64,000 nucleotides of DNA from Riptortus pedestris (GCA_019009955.1 CM032229.1:3848501-3912500), one strand, 5' to 3'; shown: positions 13,801 to 28,167, numbered from the stretch's first letter. The notes: generated from the letters alone by a model not told the origin. A program made the numbers and translations.

Positions 13801-15585
13801 TTTTCTATAATAGCAATGAATTAGGAATTTCTAGGTTTTAGGGAATACCGTAAAAGAAAGGATGTCGGCTTTGGTGAAAATATTATCAGGAGAAATAGAT
13901 ATTGAAAACTTCTATCTCTTGAATTCATATTTTGATGTAAGGTTTCCATTTCCTGCTTCAGCTTATTTTGGTGAAAATACAGACATGTCTGCTGGTAGTA
14001 CGTTGTTTAAGAAGACTTTGAAAAAGGTAAATTTACTTTTATGCCTAATTGCTTATGTCATAAAGGATTACATTTCCTTGCAACAAAATATTTTAATTAT
14101 AGCCACTTATCAGTTGTTCTAAGTACATTTTAACCCAACTTGAAGAAATTATACACATTATAGTCCAATGTAAGCTACAAGATTTATTTTTTCATTACAG
14201 ATATTTGATAGACATGTGTTTTTAATTGATGATGCCGATGGTCTAGATGCTGAATCATGGTCTGTACTTCTAGAATTAATAAAAGTGCCTAGTGTGCTTG
14301 TCGCTTTAACTCTTCCATGCATCTCTGATACAATAGAGCCGCATGTGAGTAAATATTTGAGCCATCCACTTATCAATGTGATAAAGCTCGGAAACCTGCC
14401 ATACAAATACATAGCTCCCCTCGTCTGCCAGATGCTTGGGGTTGATGCTGTACCTCATAAACTTATAAGGTAATTCATAAATACTCTATCTTAAATCTTC
14501 TCTCTCCCCCTCCCTCCCACCCTCTTTCCTTTTTTTTCCCTGTCTTCTTCTCTCATTATATAGTGTTGGTAGATATGAAATGCCAGTTTCTAACATATGA
14601 GGGAAAGGAAAAGAAAAAAACTTTAATGATGTTATTTATAATTTCTTTTTGAGAGAAAGAAACTTATTGAACCTGTCAGAAGTAGACTCTGGGTATCCTG
14701 GATATAGTTCTCTACCTACTGAGCTAGTGACAAACAACCGACCCATGGAAAAAAACTGTTCTTTCTAAACCAAAGGGACTCTTAACATATGGCTTAATAA
14801 TTTCAGTTGATAGATTGACTTAACATTCATTTGGTATGAAGATGATGCATTAAAGATTTTGGAAGATGATTTGCAATCATCAATTTTCGTATTTGAGTCG
14901 TTTTGACATTTTGAGTTTAGAGCCCCAATTTTCTCAGAGGCTCATGGCTTTTAAAAGTGGGTTTAGTGGGTGGTTTATTCAATTAATTACGAGCACCTGA
15001 GAAGAACTAGCATTGGTGAAAAGGTCCTCTGGTTACCACCATCAGTTCACCTGCCTAGATATTAAGGTGCATCTTAGTTGCAAAGTTATATTTCTGTTTT
15101 ATTTAATTCTTTAAAAAGTCTGTCACGCAGGGGCTGCGTAAACTAAGCAGATTTCCCACGTAAAGTTTTACAATAGAGAAATCTGCCTAATAACAACTGT
15201 AGTAGTAAGAAACCTCTAAACCTATTCACGAGGGACGAACAGTTAAAGAAACGGCCGCCAGAGCTCTCGGCGGAAGGTCCCAAACATAGCCGACTCCTGC
15301 CGACCACACACAGAATACAAATGCAAATATCTCGGTTAATATTCAAGACACAGAATAAATGTATAGAACAATATTTATAGTAACTTTAATTTGCAATAAG
15401 ATTGATTCTATACAATTTTTTGATCCGACCATAATAACGGAAATATTTTGAATTTTCAAAAATCCCCCCTCCCACTAGTCCGATTTCAGCCATTAACGAA
15501 CTTGATCTTCCTTTTTACATAAAACGATTAAATTCCGAGTTTGGTAACGATCAAACAAAAATTGCGACCGCTAGAGCGTTAACAG

Positions 15586-15634
<49 letters not shown>

Positions 15635-18600
15635 TATATAGATATAGATATATATATAATTTTGAAAGGACCTCATTTTCATCATCTTCTGGGTAGGATC
15701 GATGAACATTTGAAGAAATTTTTCAAAACTTGCGTCATGAGTACGACCTCAATAGCTGATTTCCCTTATGACAAACATTTTTACTCATTGCCACGAATGA
15801 GTGTAGGAGCTTTCACATTGATAAGAACTGGGACTTTTTTTTATGAAATTAGTCTTTTTATGAACAGTAAGAGGCACCTATAAAAGGTCCACCAGTTTTA
15901 AAAGTATTGCAATGAATTACAGTACTTGGTAGCAGTACTGCCACCATTAGCTTTCTTGGCTACATGGAGGTTCCCTTCTAATGCATGAGGCTCACCATGG
16001 CCCAAAGATTCCCCTCTTTTCTAATTATCACATAACACCTTTTTTTTTTTTTAAGCAGGCTATGAAACAATTGAAAAGTGATTCGTTTTAATTTCACCAC
16101 TGCAAGGGGCAAATGCCTTGGGTTCTATGTTTCTGGCAATGTTGTGGCACCCACTGATTTTGAAAATTCCCAATTTGTCTGATGTGGAATGTCATTTACT
16201 AAGTCCTTTAATTAATATTGCTCCTCAATTTCTACGGGAATCATTGTTGAGACTTACATTGTTGGGTTGAAACCTAGAAAGCCACTAATAGTACAGTCCT
16301 TTCGCAGTACTGTACCACCAACAAAAGCTATATTGATCTTTCAGAAGGCTTCAGTAGGAATATGTACAGGTTTGGATTTGCATGAGAAGATAGAGTTGAT
16401 ACAGATCTCAGATACAATTGAGATGTATCTAATACTCATTGTGTACATAAATAAAAAATAGATTCTTACTTTAATTTTCTTTATTTAAATAAATCTGATG
16501 CCCCATCCATTCCTATCAAATATGTTCTGAGTGAGTGGAGTGAATAAAGAAACAAACAGCTCTATGTGTATCATTCCATATTTCATTAAAATCTGAAGGA
16601 TCTTTATTCAAATTATCATTTACATTAATCAACTACCTATATTATTATTCAAATTAATCATTGATTTATATGATGTCAGTTATTGAATAATGAATCATGC
16701 TACATATTATTCATTATGAACAATCTTTATTCATGAGTTCAAACAAATGTTTGACTATCAATTTCAGGTATTTATTTTTAAATATTTGTTGTTTTATAAG
16801 TAAGTAGTTTAATAGTTATCTCTGTGCAGTTGGTGTTAATAAATTAGCCAACATGTACACAACATTTGGAACAATGAAATAATATTTGTGACTACCTTTT
16901 CCAGGGCACTATTTAAAATATCGAGAGGTAATCCAGGCTGGGTACAAGTATTCTTACTGTCTTATGTTGACACCGGAACATTTATAGTCACCACTGAATT
17001 GGTTTCTAAATTGTCCAGAAAATCATTTTATGTACCAGATCAAATTACAAGGATTACCAAAGTAAGAAACGGCCTTGTGCACATTTTTTTGTTTTTTGTG
17101 CAAGTGCCTAAGTGTATGTACACTGGCATTGATACATTTGTTGTTTGTTTTGATAATTTTTATTAAAGTGATGAATATAATTTTTTTTTCAGGCCTCATT
17201 GTCAGTAAATGAAGATTCATCTTCTTTTACTGAGGAAAAACTGTACGTATGTAAACTATTAAAAAAAGATTTAGGGGCAGACGGAATTCCTCCTACATTT
17301 GATGGTAATATATTTTTACAAATGATGATGCTTCTGATGTAAATCTATATGGTTGGAGTGGCTTTTAAAAATAATTGTTTATTCCCGCGATTAGTCGAAA
17401 AGTCGATTAGTGTTCTACTAATTTTTCCAAAAGATTTCCACAATTATTTGAGGATAGACCATAATTCTTCTTTCAATCTTGTTACATTGGTCACCTCATT
17501 TATTACCAATAAGATGGTCAGCCATCCCCCCTCCCCATCATATGAACGGCTCATTGCATTGCTGAGATTCTTGGCTATTGGAAAGAATTATGAAGTCCTT
17601 GAGTTATTTAATAAGCATGAGCATCAACTACATAGATTTCGGAAATTTTGCCTCCAGGTCAAAAATAATTCAATTTGGTAAAGGAGTTTTTTAGTCTCTC
17701 AGCTCCTCCACAGACTCAAAGAACCTGCCACTACCACACATGTTGGGTAATCATAAATAATTTAAAAATAGCTATTTAACTATTGAGAATGAGATGACCA
17801 TTTTATAAATCCCCTTCATGGATTTATCCCTAAACAAAGATATATTTTTTTATAATCACTTTTCAGGTAATTATTAAATTCTGCTACTCGAAGTTGTGGT
17901 ATATGTATTGTTTAGAAAATTTTATTTCATTTAATACTGGCATATTACTACTATAATAATTTCTGTGTTTCAAATATTCCCAGATGTTATAATGGCTACA
18001 TTTGATAATTTGACTGTGTTTGAACAACTTTTTTTGAAATGTGGTGCAATACTAGGAAAGGAGTTCCAAAGATCTGAGCTTGAGGCAGTTATGAATTATC
18101 CATCCAATTTAACTCTTGCTTTAGGTAATTTATATTTTTTTTTAAATTCTCAACTTTTATTTATTTATTCTCTATTCAGACCTCTGAGTCAGAGTGTACT
18201 TGATTTTTTTTTAATGTTTTATTTTTTGATACGTTTTATGATAAGTATTCATAAAAGCAAAAGGGACAGTTGGTAGTGTGTGTAGATATAGATATAGATG
18301 CATAAATTAACATCTATATTTGAAGAATGTGTAGACTAAAAACTTGAAGAAAGCGTTTACTTAAAATGTTTTGGGGTGTTACCAATGCTGTCACATATGA
18401 AAGTTGTGTGCGGGGCTCAGGTTAGCCATGTGCGTTTAAGCATTGCCTTTAATCTCCACATGATAAACCTAGAGTGCCGAGTTTGATTCTCGCCTTGACA
18501 ATGGAATTTATTTAGTGACAGAATTCATTAAATAAAATCCTGAGTGCCATCCTGGCAAGAAAAGGGTGGTAACCTGTAGATAACCCGTCCCAGTTAGCCT

Positions 18601-21600
18601 TAGTTGCAAAAAGTGGATGTTAATAAATACTTTAAATTTAAAGTTGTGTGCATGAATAAGTATATACATGCATTCTCCAACATACATACATATTTAGCAT
18701 CATAAAATGAAACATTTTATAGCTGTGAAGAATCTCTTTGAAATAGATGTACTTGGTTGTGCAACAAAACTATATGAAAAGCCAAAATCTGAACAATCTT
18801 CCTTTTCGCCTTTTGGATTCAAAAAGGCTATTCAGTGTCATTGTCCAGATTCTCACAGAGGTATTTCATTTCCAGCATTCAATCGTTTTATATAATTCAA
18901 TTTATTTATTTATTAGGGCTGTGTGGTAGCCATATGCATTGAGACATAGAACATATTACTCATTTTAAACCTTAGGTTGTGGGTTCAGTTCTTGTTCTGT
19001 CAGTAGAAATTTATTTTGCGATAAACTCACAAATTAAAATCTTTACTCACACCTGGTTAGAAAAGAGTGGCAACCTGTAAATAACCCATCTGCATTTGTC
19101 TTAGAGCCATAAATTGGATGACTAGTTGTGCATCTCCCTTTTTGATCAAACTCGACTACGAGAGAAGGGGGGATGGGTGTCAAACGAAATTTGCATTTTT
19201 TGTTTCTATTAGAAATATAAAAAATTGTTTAAATCATCTGATGCATTGGAAGAACAGAGATATAGTATATAACTTTCAAATTAACTTATTTTAGATGAAG
19301 CACAGCAAAAGATTTTGTTCATTTGATTTAATATACTGGTAGTTATGTTAATAAGAGGATTTATTTGGATAATTAAATCAAAGGATAAATAACCTCCTTA
19401 TTTTTTTAGTGTCATACAGTTCTTTGAATTCTTGTATGTTTCTCTTCCTATTTAATCAGTATAACCCGTGTCTTCAGTTTGTGAACCCGTCTAGGCTAGA
19501 AGAGAAGAAGGGAGTGAATAGACATCATCTTGGCTCATTAGAACATGTTTGATGTAGATAAGAATGGATATGAGTATAGAATGCAACATTAATGTGAGAG
19601 GGGCTTGTGTACCAGCATCACTGGAAGATCGAGTTCTATATGATAATGTGTAGTTCTTACATATTAACTTGCTCCAGCTATTGGAGACCTTCCCTGAACA
19701 GTTTTGTTGCCTTTACCTATTGTTTCATTGTTTTTTATATTACTCAAACCAATTTTTGTTTGTATTACTGAAACCAATAAATAATAAAACAACATAGTAA
19801 TTATATTGTAAACTGGAGCTAAGTTCTGAATGCAGGTTTTTTTTTCTAATTTTGAAAATTGTATAATATCATTATGAATCAAAATCTAAAAATTTGTATG
19901 AATAGTACAGGTAAAATTGAAATCCTTAAACTCTCCCTTTCTCCTACTTCCATTACTTTTTTCCCAATATTAACTTTCGTTGTTTTCTTTTTTTTTTTTT
20001 AAGGTAGATTCATTCGTTTACCAAAATATGCTCTTTGCCAGTTCATGAGCTTTCGATTTCAAATGCTTCAGAAAACAATTTATCAAATCATTCCAATAAA
20101 TCAAATGACAGAATTTCATCTTAGGGCATATAATTATCTGAGAGAGAAAAATGTCAAATGCAGCGAATGTATTAATTATGAAATATTGTTGAACATACGT
20201 CAGAAGAATCAAGCGGCGTCTGGGATGGGAGGAATGAGCTTTTCGACATTGGAGAGGAGCGACAGTAAGAGAAATCAAATGTCAGATTCAAGAGAATCTT
20301 TGGACAGGAGTGGTGATATCAGGAGGAGAGCAGTGCTTGGTGTCACTGTCAATAGTAGCTCTACACAACTCTTGCAGGGGAAGCAATCTGAGGTATCATT
20401 TACGGACACTAAGAGTGAACACTGGCCATCTATTACAACAAGGCATAGATCCGATAGAGACAGAGTAAGTTTTTATTTAAGTATATAATATAATACATTA
20501 CCCCTTGAACACAAATTTTGGTCATTGCCAATTCCATTATGCAGGGGTTGCTTAAACTTATCAGATTTCCTTTAGAATGTTATGATCTCTTATTATATTC
20601 TTTATTTCCCATGGGGCTCAGGTTAGGCATGCGAGTTAAAGCGTTGACCTTTATCTCATATGGCAAACCTAGAGTGACGAATTCGATTCTCGCCTGGGCA
20701 AAGGAAATTATTTAGTGACGAAATTCATTAAATAGCATCGTAAAATCACACCCTGGCTAGAAAAGGGTGGTAACCTATAGATAACCCGTCCCAATTAGCC
20801 TGAGTTGCAAAAAGTGGACGTTAATAAATAATAATAATAATATTTCCCATGAAATAAAGAATATAATATGAGAGAGAGCTACATATATAAACTGGACTTG
20901 AACTTTAATCTGGATATGAGGTGTTTAGTAATGCAAAGCTACCCAAAGTAAAAATCCTAGGGCTAGGGGTGAGGGTTGACAGGCTTAAAACCAAAAATAC
21001 AAACTCAGTTAATTTTCGAGTAAAAAAAAATCCACAAAAAAAGGAAAAAAAAAAGCAATTGTAGATTATTATATTTTTGACAAGATTTGTTATATAACAT
21101 TATTTGTTCAAACTCATAATAACAGGTATAAAAAAGGTTGAAAACAGGAATTGACTAGATTATGCACCCATGTTTCAATCCTTTAATCAGTTTTATGCAT
21201 TTCAGTGCCCCAATTAATTACTGATTTTATATAATCATGCAACACACATTGAGGCACTACTACCTTGCACTGTCCTTCCAAATTTTTCCGGTTGTTTTCT
21301 TTGTATAATATTCCCATTTTTTATGAGAATGCTGTTCATATAGAAAATCCTGTTGGCAAGTATATTAGTGTACAAAAACAATATATGTTAAACATTGCTC
21401 AGAAAAATCACTTCCAATCAAAAAAGACTTGTCTGCTCGGATTTGTCAGTAATGCAATCTGTCCAAGAAATACTCTCGCAAGAATATTAAGTGATTATAT
21501 TCCTTCTGTCAATTTTATCACTAGGGTTGTTATGAAATTTCTATTTCCTTGTGCAAAGTAAGGAAGGTCAGGCATAAGTATACAACTAATTGAACTTTAG

Positions 21601-24600
21601 GGCAACCCTATTAATTGTTATAGGGCCCATTATTATAACTCCTAACAATGTGGTCCTTGAATGGTTGTAGTTAAAAAACGAATACATTATTCAGAGGAAC
21701 AATTTGCAAGCAGATGTTGAATGCATACCTGTTCAATAGCCAGCCTCAGTGATGGGGAACTCGATTGTAAACAAAGTAATAGAAATTGAGGAAAGAAAAT
21801 CATATATAGGAGGGTGAAGGGTGGTTTTGAGCCATCCACCACTTAGGCCATATTCATATTTTAGCTTAAGAGTTAACTCTAATACTATGGCTGTTTAAAC
21901 CAACTTGGAAATTAAGTAAAATTCATGACTAAAAATATTTTTTACAGAATGAAAGCACCTTTTTCTCCAGTGCCTCCATTTCAATAGGTGAGTTATTTAT
22001 ACAATATTGTAAACGTGTTTGCTCTTAGTAGTAGTTATAATACTCCCAGCTATGTTAACCACCATTAATGGATTGAAATAAAATGGTTTCCCACTAAATA
22101 AACCCTTAATTTTCTATGGATCCTCTGTGTTCAGCCATTCAATTAGCAGTTTTCCCTCAGGGAAAAGTCAGCTTCAAAATTATTTTTCCTTCACATTTAA
22201 GTAGTTTCAAAAGTATATCGTCTGGACCAGATGACTTCTTATTAAGGGACAACAATATTTCATCTCGTCTCCCTCTTTTGGATTTCATAGCTACTTCATC
22301 TTTAGAATTATTGTTAGATTAATCTTTATTAGATTAGCATGACTGGGTGCTGACCAACTTGTATTTACATTTAATAATTCTTTCTGGGACCCTGTTTTGA
22401 TCTCAACCGGTGAGAAGTTTCTCTTGTTGCTCCTGAAAGATTTCTGCCTACTGACTTGATCCCTGCCTTACCCACTTTTTTAACTAGCACTCCAACATAT
22501 TACTTTCTTTTTACCACCTCAACAACTATCCCTTGAAAGTACTTCTACATTTTGTTGTGACCAACCAATTTTTGTTAATAAATTATATTTATTAATTGTA
22601 TAAATGTGTAGTTCATTAAGTAGTGCATTGCGTGAATCGGTGATAGTCGAGATTGTTCTGTCCTTTTCGGAACACAGCTGACAATCTGTTTACCGGTTAA
22701 TTAATAGTGTATAATGTTCTACTGGCCACGTGGCAGCACTCCATCTTTTCCAAGTTCCAAGAACTTCTTCAAACCCAAGGCTTTTCCACATTTAGAAGAC
22801 ACATTCTCCTTGGAGCCCAGCAGTTCCAGGATGGCCGTCGGTGAAGAGAAATGATGGAATTCCATTGACGGTATCAGGTACCTGGTTCACCTATCTGCCT
22901 CACTGACTGTGATTTTTGTATTGATACTCATTCATGTATTCGCACTCGTTAGTAGTAAGGCTACAACTAGGAGCTCCTCCCATAACTGAATTAATGAGAA
23001 TGAGTGGCTCCATTTTGCTTAATTAGCCAACTCCCTTAACAGCTGTATGCTCATAGACAGAGTGCACGACTTCACTGACACAGGATCGATTCTCGCTAAA
23101 GACTATCTTTTATTTTACTGTTCTGTTGTGTATTTTTTACATTAATTATTACTGAGTTAATATTAATTAAATGCAGCTAAATTAAAAAACATTATCCAAG
23201 GTCCAGGACCTTATAAGCCAATTTATATTCTTAGAAGGCATAAGAAATTAATTTAATTTATTGTTTGTCGTAAGGAGAAAACATTTATTTAATTTAATTT
23301 AATTAATTCAATAATTCAAATATTCAAGTACAATCAAGGAGTGGTCATCTAGCCTTAGGAGTACTAGATGGGAGGAAGTTGTTCTTGCCAGACTCAGGAT
23401 CGGCCACACATACCTGACACATAGACACATATTGACGAGGACAGACAACTCTATATGCAAATACAACTACAAGCACCTAACGATAAAACACATACTGACA
23501 GATTGCTTTCAACGAAAAAATCTTGGCATACCCCACGAAATGACAGAACTACTAACTGACAGCAGCCAATATATTCCACAAATACTAACATACCTAAAAC
23601 ATATAAACATTTACCAATACATATAGAATAAAAATACAATAGGTATACAGCATACTTACGAACATTTAAAAGGGATAACTTTTATTAAATTCTAATAGGC
23701 AAAGTACGGATATGAGAAAAACTCATATTTAAGAAATATTTTCCATACTACATAAATGAAGTACAACATCAAGGTTTACATGAAGGGATAAATATATTAT
23801 TCTAAACAGAGACCATGCTAATCACCTTTGATGTGAGCCATAAACCAAGTAAATAAATAAAAATATTCATTTTTATTTTAATTAACAGTTAGTTATAAAC
23901 TATATATTCTTTATTCAGTTGAGTTTAATTTAATTCATTTTTTTATCTGTATATTTATTATTATTCTTATTTATTAAAAGAAGTACAATATAATTTCATT
24001 TTCATCAACAATCCGGCATTTTTTTTTTTCTAATTTTCTATACTGCAGCCTATGGTGAGATGGACTGGACTAGGAAAGGATCACTTTGACCCTCTATCTG
24101 CCATCACACATTTATTTGGTATAATATTTACTGAATCTATTTATTTTGCAGGATTTGGACGGCAGGAAGTACCAAAAACTGATTTATTACAAAATTTATG
24201 TTTAAATATACCTCATGTTGTTAAATGTACTTGTAATCAACTATTAAATGAAATGTATGAGAAGCTTTTGTATCATTCTGATGCCGCAGGTAAGAAAGTC
24301 CAAATTCGTAATGAAGTTGTGAACTAAATGACATCTCAATACAAGCTCTGTAAATGTATTTATAATTAAAAGAAGTGAAGTGGCTTTGGTTTTCCATCAC
24401 TTATAGTCTTTTATATTTATAATAAACTAATATTTTAAAAAATATTCATAGTAAGAACAATGTTCTATTTTGATGATCTACCATTAAATTATACTCATAT
24501 ATACTATTAAGGTCTTCGGGTCTTGACCGTGTCTTCATATTGGTTGCCAACGTTTCGCTAGACACGCTTCTAGCTTCCTCAGTGCTATCTCTGAACTGAA

Positions 24601-27600
24601 GAGTTTGTTAGTTCATCTCTGGTATATATTTGAGTCGGTTTCCTTGGGCGGAGTCTTCCCTTCCAGGTGTCTACGGATACTTGGTCCGGTGGTCGTTCAT
24701 CGCCTATACCGTCGTTTTCGTTTCTTTTTGGAGGTCTCTGTGGAATTACCGGCTTCCAGAGTTTGCTGAGTCTGTATCCATCCTCTCTATTGAAGTTGTT
24801 AGGGCATTTCGCTATTTCTATAGCTTCTCGAACCAGTCTTTCTTGGTAACGGTCAACCTTTGCCAGTACCTTGACTTCATCGAATTTAATGTTGTGTTTG
24901 GTTTCCCAGAAATGTTCCGCTATGGCTGATTCTTCTGTCCGAAACTTTTTTAAACTCTTGATGTGCTCGGCGACCCTGGTGTTTATCAATCTGCCGGTCT
25001 GGCCAATGTATTCTGAGCCGCAGGAACATGGTATGCTGTATATCCCCGGGATTTTTGTGTGGAGTTTATCTTTACAGCTGGGTAATATCTGAGCTATTTT
25101 CCTGTCAGTGCCAAATGCTGTTTCTATGCCTTGCTTCTTGAGTATCCTAGAGATCTTCTCGGTCGTACCTTTAACAAAAGGTATTACGGCTGTTTTCCGG
25201 ATTTCCTCTTCATTTGTTCTTGTCTTCTTTTCTTTTTTCTTTTTGAATTGATTTCTGATTTCCTCTTTTCCGTAGCCATTCTTTAGCAGAGCAGTCATCA
25301 AGTGTCGTTTTTCCTTTGGGAGGTTCTGTGGCTCTGAAATTCTCTCAGCTCTAGCGACCAATGTACGAATTATCCCATTCTTCTGTGCTGGATGGTGATG
25401 AGATCCAGCGTGTAGGTATCTGTTGGTATGTGTTGGTTTTCTGTAAACCGCATGCCCCAGCTGTCCGTTTGGTTTCCTTTCCACCAGAACATCCAGAAAT
25501 GGAATCTTCCTCTCACGTTCGATCTCCATCGTGAACTCAATGTTGGGGTGTATTGAATTAAGATGCCGCAGAAATTCTTCTAAAGTCTTCTCTCCATGTG
25601 GCCATATGACGAACGTGTCATCCACATATCTAAACCATTTTTTCGGTTTTAGTCTTGCCGTTTCAAGTGCCTTCTTTTCAAATTTCTCCATGTAAGCATC
25701 GGCTGCATTTGGACTTAATGGCGACCCCATGCTGGCTCCATCCATTTGTTGGTAGAAATTGCCGTTGAACAAGAAATATGCTGATTGCAGGCAGATTTTG
25801 GCTAGCTGGGCTTCTTCTTCCGTTAAGAATTCTTTCATGATGTTTAACGTTTCTTGAATTGGAATTCTCGTAAACAGTGACTTAACGTCAAAACTGACGA
25901 GACGATCGTTTTCATCGATCATAATATCTTTGATTTTCCTCACGAAATCTGATGAATCCTTGATGTGGTGCGGGGTCAGGCCAATACTTGGTTGTATTTT
26001 CTTTGAAATATACTTTGAGATTCCGTAACATGCAGACCCAATCGAATTAACTATTGGCCTCATAGGAATATCCTCCTTGTGTATCTTGGGTAATCCGTAA
26101 AGTCTGGGTGGAACTGGGTCGGACTTGATTAAACGGTTGTATTCTTCTTTCTTGATCGTAGAAGTGGCTTTCACTGCCTTGTTTATTTCATTCTTAATTC
26201 TATTTGTTGGGTCATGTTGAAGTTTTTTGTACGTTCCATCCTCAAGTAATTTTTGCGACACTTGATGACTGCTCTGCTAAAGAATGGCTACGGAAAAGAG
26301 GAAATCAGAAATCAATTCAAAAAGAAAAAAGAAAAGAAGACAAGAACAAATGAAGAGGAAATCCGGAAAACAGCCGTAATACCTTTTGTTAAAGGTACGA
26401 CCGAGAAGATCTCTAGGATACTCAAGAAGCAAGGCATAGAAACAGCATTTGGCACTGACAGGAAAATAGCTCAGATATTACCCAGCTGCAAAGATAAACT
26501 CCACACAAAAATCCCGGGGATATACAGCATACCATGTTCCTGCGGCTCAGAATACATTGGCCAGACCGGCAGATTGATAAACACCAGGGTCGCCGAGCAC
26601 ATCAAGAGTTTAAAAAAGTTTCGGACAGAAGAATCAGCCATAGCGGAACATTTCTGGGAAACCAAACACAACATTAAATTCGATGAAGTCAAGGTACTGG
26701 CAAAGGTTGACCGTTACCAAGAAAGACTGGTTCGAGAAGCTATAGAAATAGCGAAATGCCCTAACAACTTCAATAGAGAGGATGGATACAGACTCAGCAA
26801 ACTCTGGAAGCCGGTAATTCCACAGAGACCTCCAAAAAGAAACGAAAACGACGGTATAGGCGATGAACGACCACCGGAACCAAGTATCCGTAGACACCTG
26901 GAAGGGAAGACTCCGCCCAAGGAAACCGGATAAGACTCAAATATATACCAGAGATGAACTAACAACTCTTCAGTCTCAGAGATAGCCCTGAGGAAGCTAG
27001 CAGCATGTCTAGCGAAACGTTGGCAACCAATATGAAGACACGGTCAAGACCCGAAGACCTTAATAGTATTAATGACCAGGACCGTGGAAGTCTACGAGTA
27101 TATTTATACTCATATAATTTAATGACTCTTTACACCACATGATTCCTTTGTACTCCTATTAAATTTAAAAAAAAATGTTTGGTTGCACTTCTTTAAAATT
27201 ATTTCATTCAGAAGTAATATAAGATATCTCCGTTTCAATGCATTAGATTGAAAAATGACATTGAACATGATTTATAGATCTTTTTATGACAAATAAAAAA
27301 GCTCCTATACAAAATTTGTGTATTTCTAATGCGTATGTAGAAATTTGCAGTTTCTTATTTAGTAAACCTCCCTTCCCTTTAACCGATTTTGATCATAAGG
27401 GGAGGGCCACAACTAAACCTTATAACAATCCTAAGTAAGAAAGTTTAATATTCAAAGGAAAGTCGGTTTCGATTTAGGCGAGATATTATACAGACGTCAT
27501 GACAAAACTAGTCAAAGGGTTCAGGGATGGTCTACACAGATAATTGTGTTGAAATCTGAAAACCACAAATTTTTGCGATAGCAGTACTTCATACAAGGAA

Positions 27601-28113
27601 GTAAAAAACTAGGTGAAGTGGGAAAAAAAGGTCCGTCCCGCAGGGGCTGCGTAAACTAAGCAGATTTCCCACGTGAAGTTTTACAATAGAGAAATCTGCC
27701 TAATAACAGCTGTAGTAGTAAGTAACCTCTAAACCTATTCACGAGAGAGACGAATAATTACAAAAACGGCCGCCAGAGCTCACGGCGGAAAGTCCGAACA
27801 TAGCCACTGCTGCCGAGCACATGCAGAATACAAATGCAAATATCTCAGTTAATATTCAAGATAGAGAATAAATGTATATAACAATATTTATAGTAAATTT
27901 AATTTGCAATAAGATTGATCCTATAATTTTTTTCGATCCGACGTATAGTTACGGAGATTTTTTGAATTTTCATATATCCCCCCCTGTAAACCCCCCCTCC
28001 CACTGGTCCGATTTCAGCCATTAACGAACTTGATCTCTCTTTTTACGTAAAACGCTTAAATATGAAGTTTGGTAACGATTAAACAAAAATTGCGACCGCT
28101 AGAGCGTTAACAG

Positions 28114-28167
<54 letters not shown>

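Larger units (their letters stand above)
14470..16904 (+). other. ADCY10 intron
   Basis: 2.4 kb. Contains a pyrimidine-rich stretch (14500-14560), a tRNA-like relic and (TA)n copy A. Nothing recognised in 15775-16900. Confidence 0.7.
24502..27103. mobile_element. Penelope-like element, head-to-head double insertion
   Basis: Two copies of one element share their 5' sides and face outward. Left copy (24502-26260) runs on - and right copy (26256-27103) on +. The arms 24502-25307 and about 26256-27063 are near identical inverted repeats, with 948 bp of unique RT sequence between them. The insertion is flanked by the 13-bp direct repeat TTATACTCATATA at 24489-24501 and 27104-27116. Inverted, 5'-truncated partner copies are known for Penelope elements. 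It lies in an ADCY10 intron between 24289 and 29532. Confidence 0.93.

Noticed and set aside
24052..24327. Open frame of 91 codons running through the ADCY10 exon at 24152
   Set aside because: It is in frame with the exon, but its upstream part cannot join the previous exon in phase; intron sequence on both sides is the better reading.
24630..25092. Open frames on + inside the Penelope RT copy (and on - inside the right copy)
   Set aside because: They are antisense shadows of the RT/endonuclease frame.
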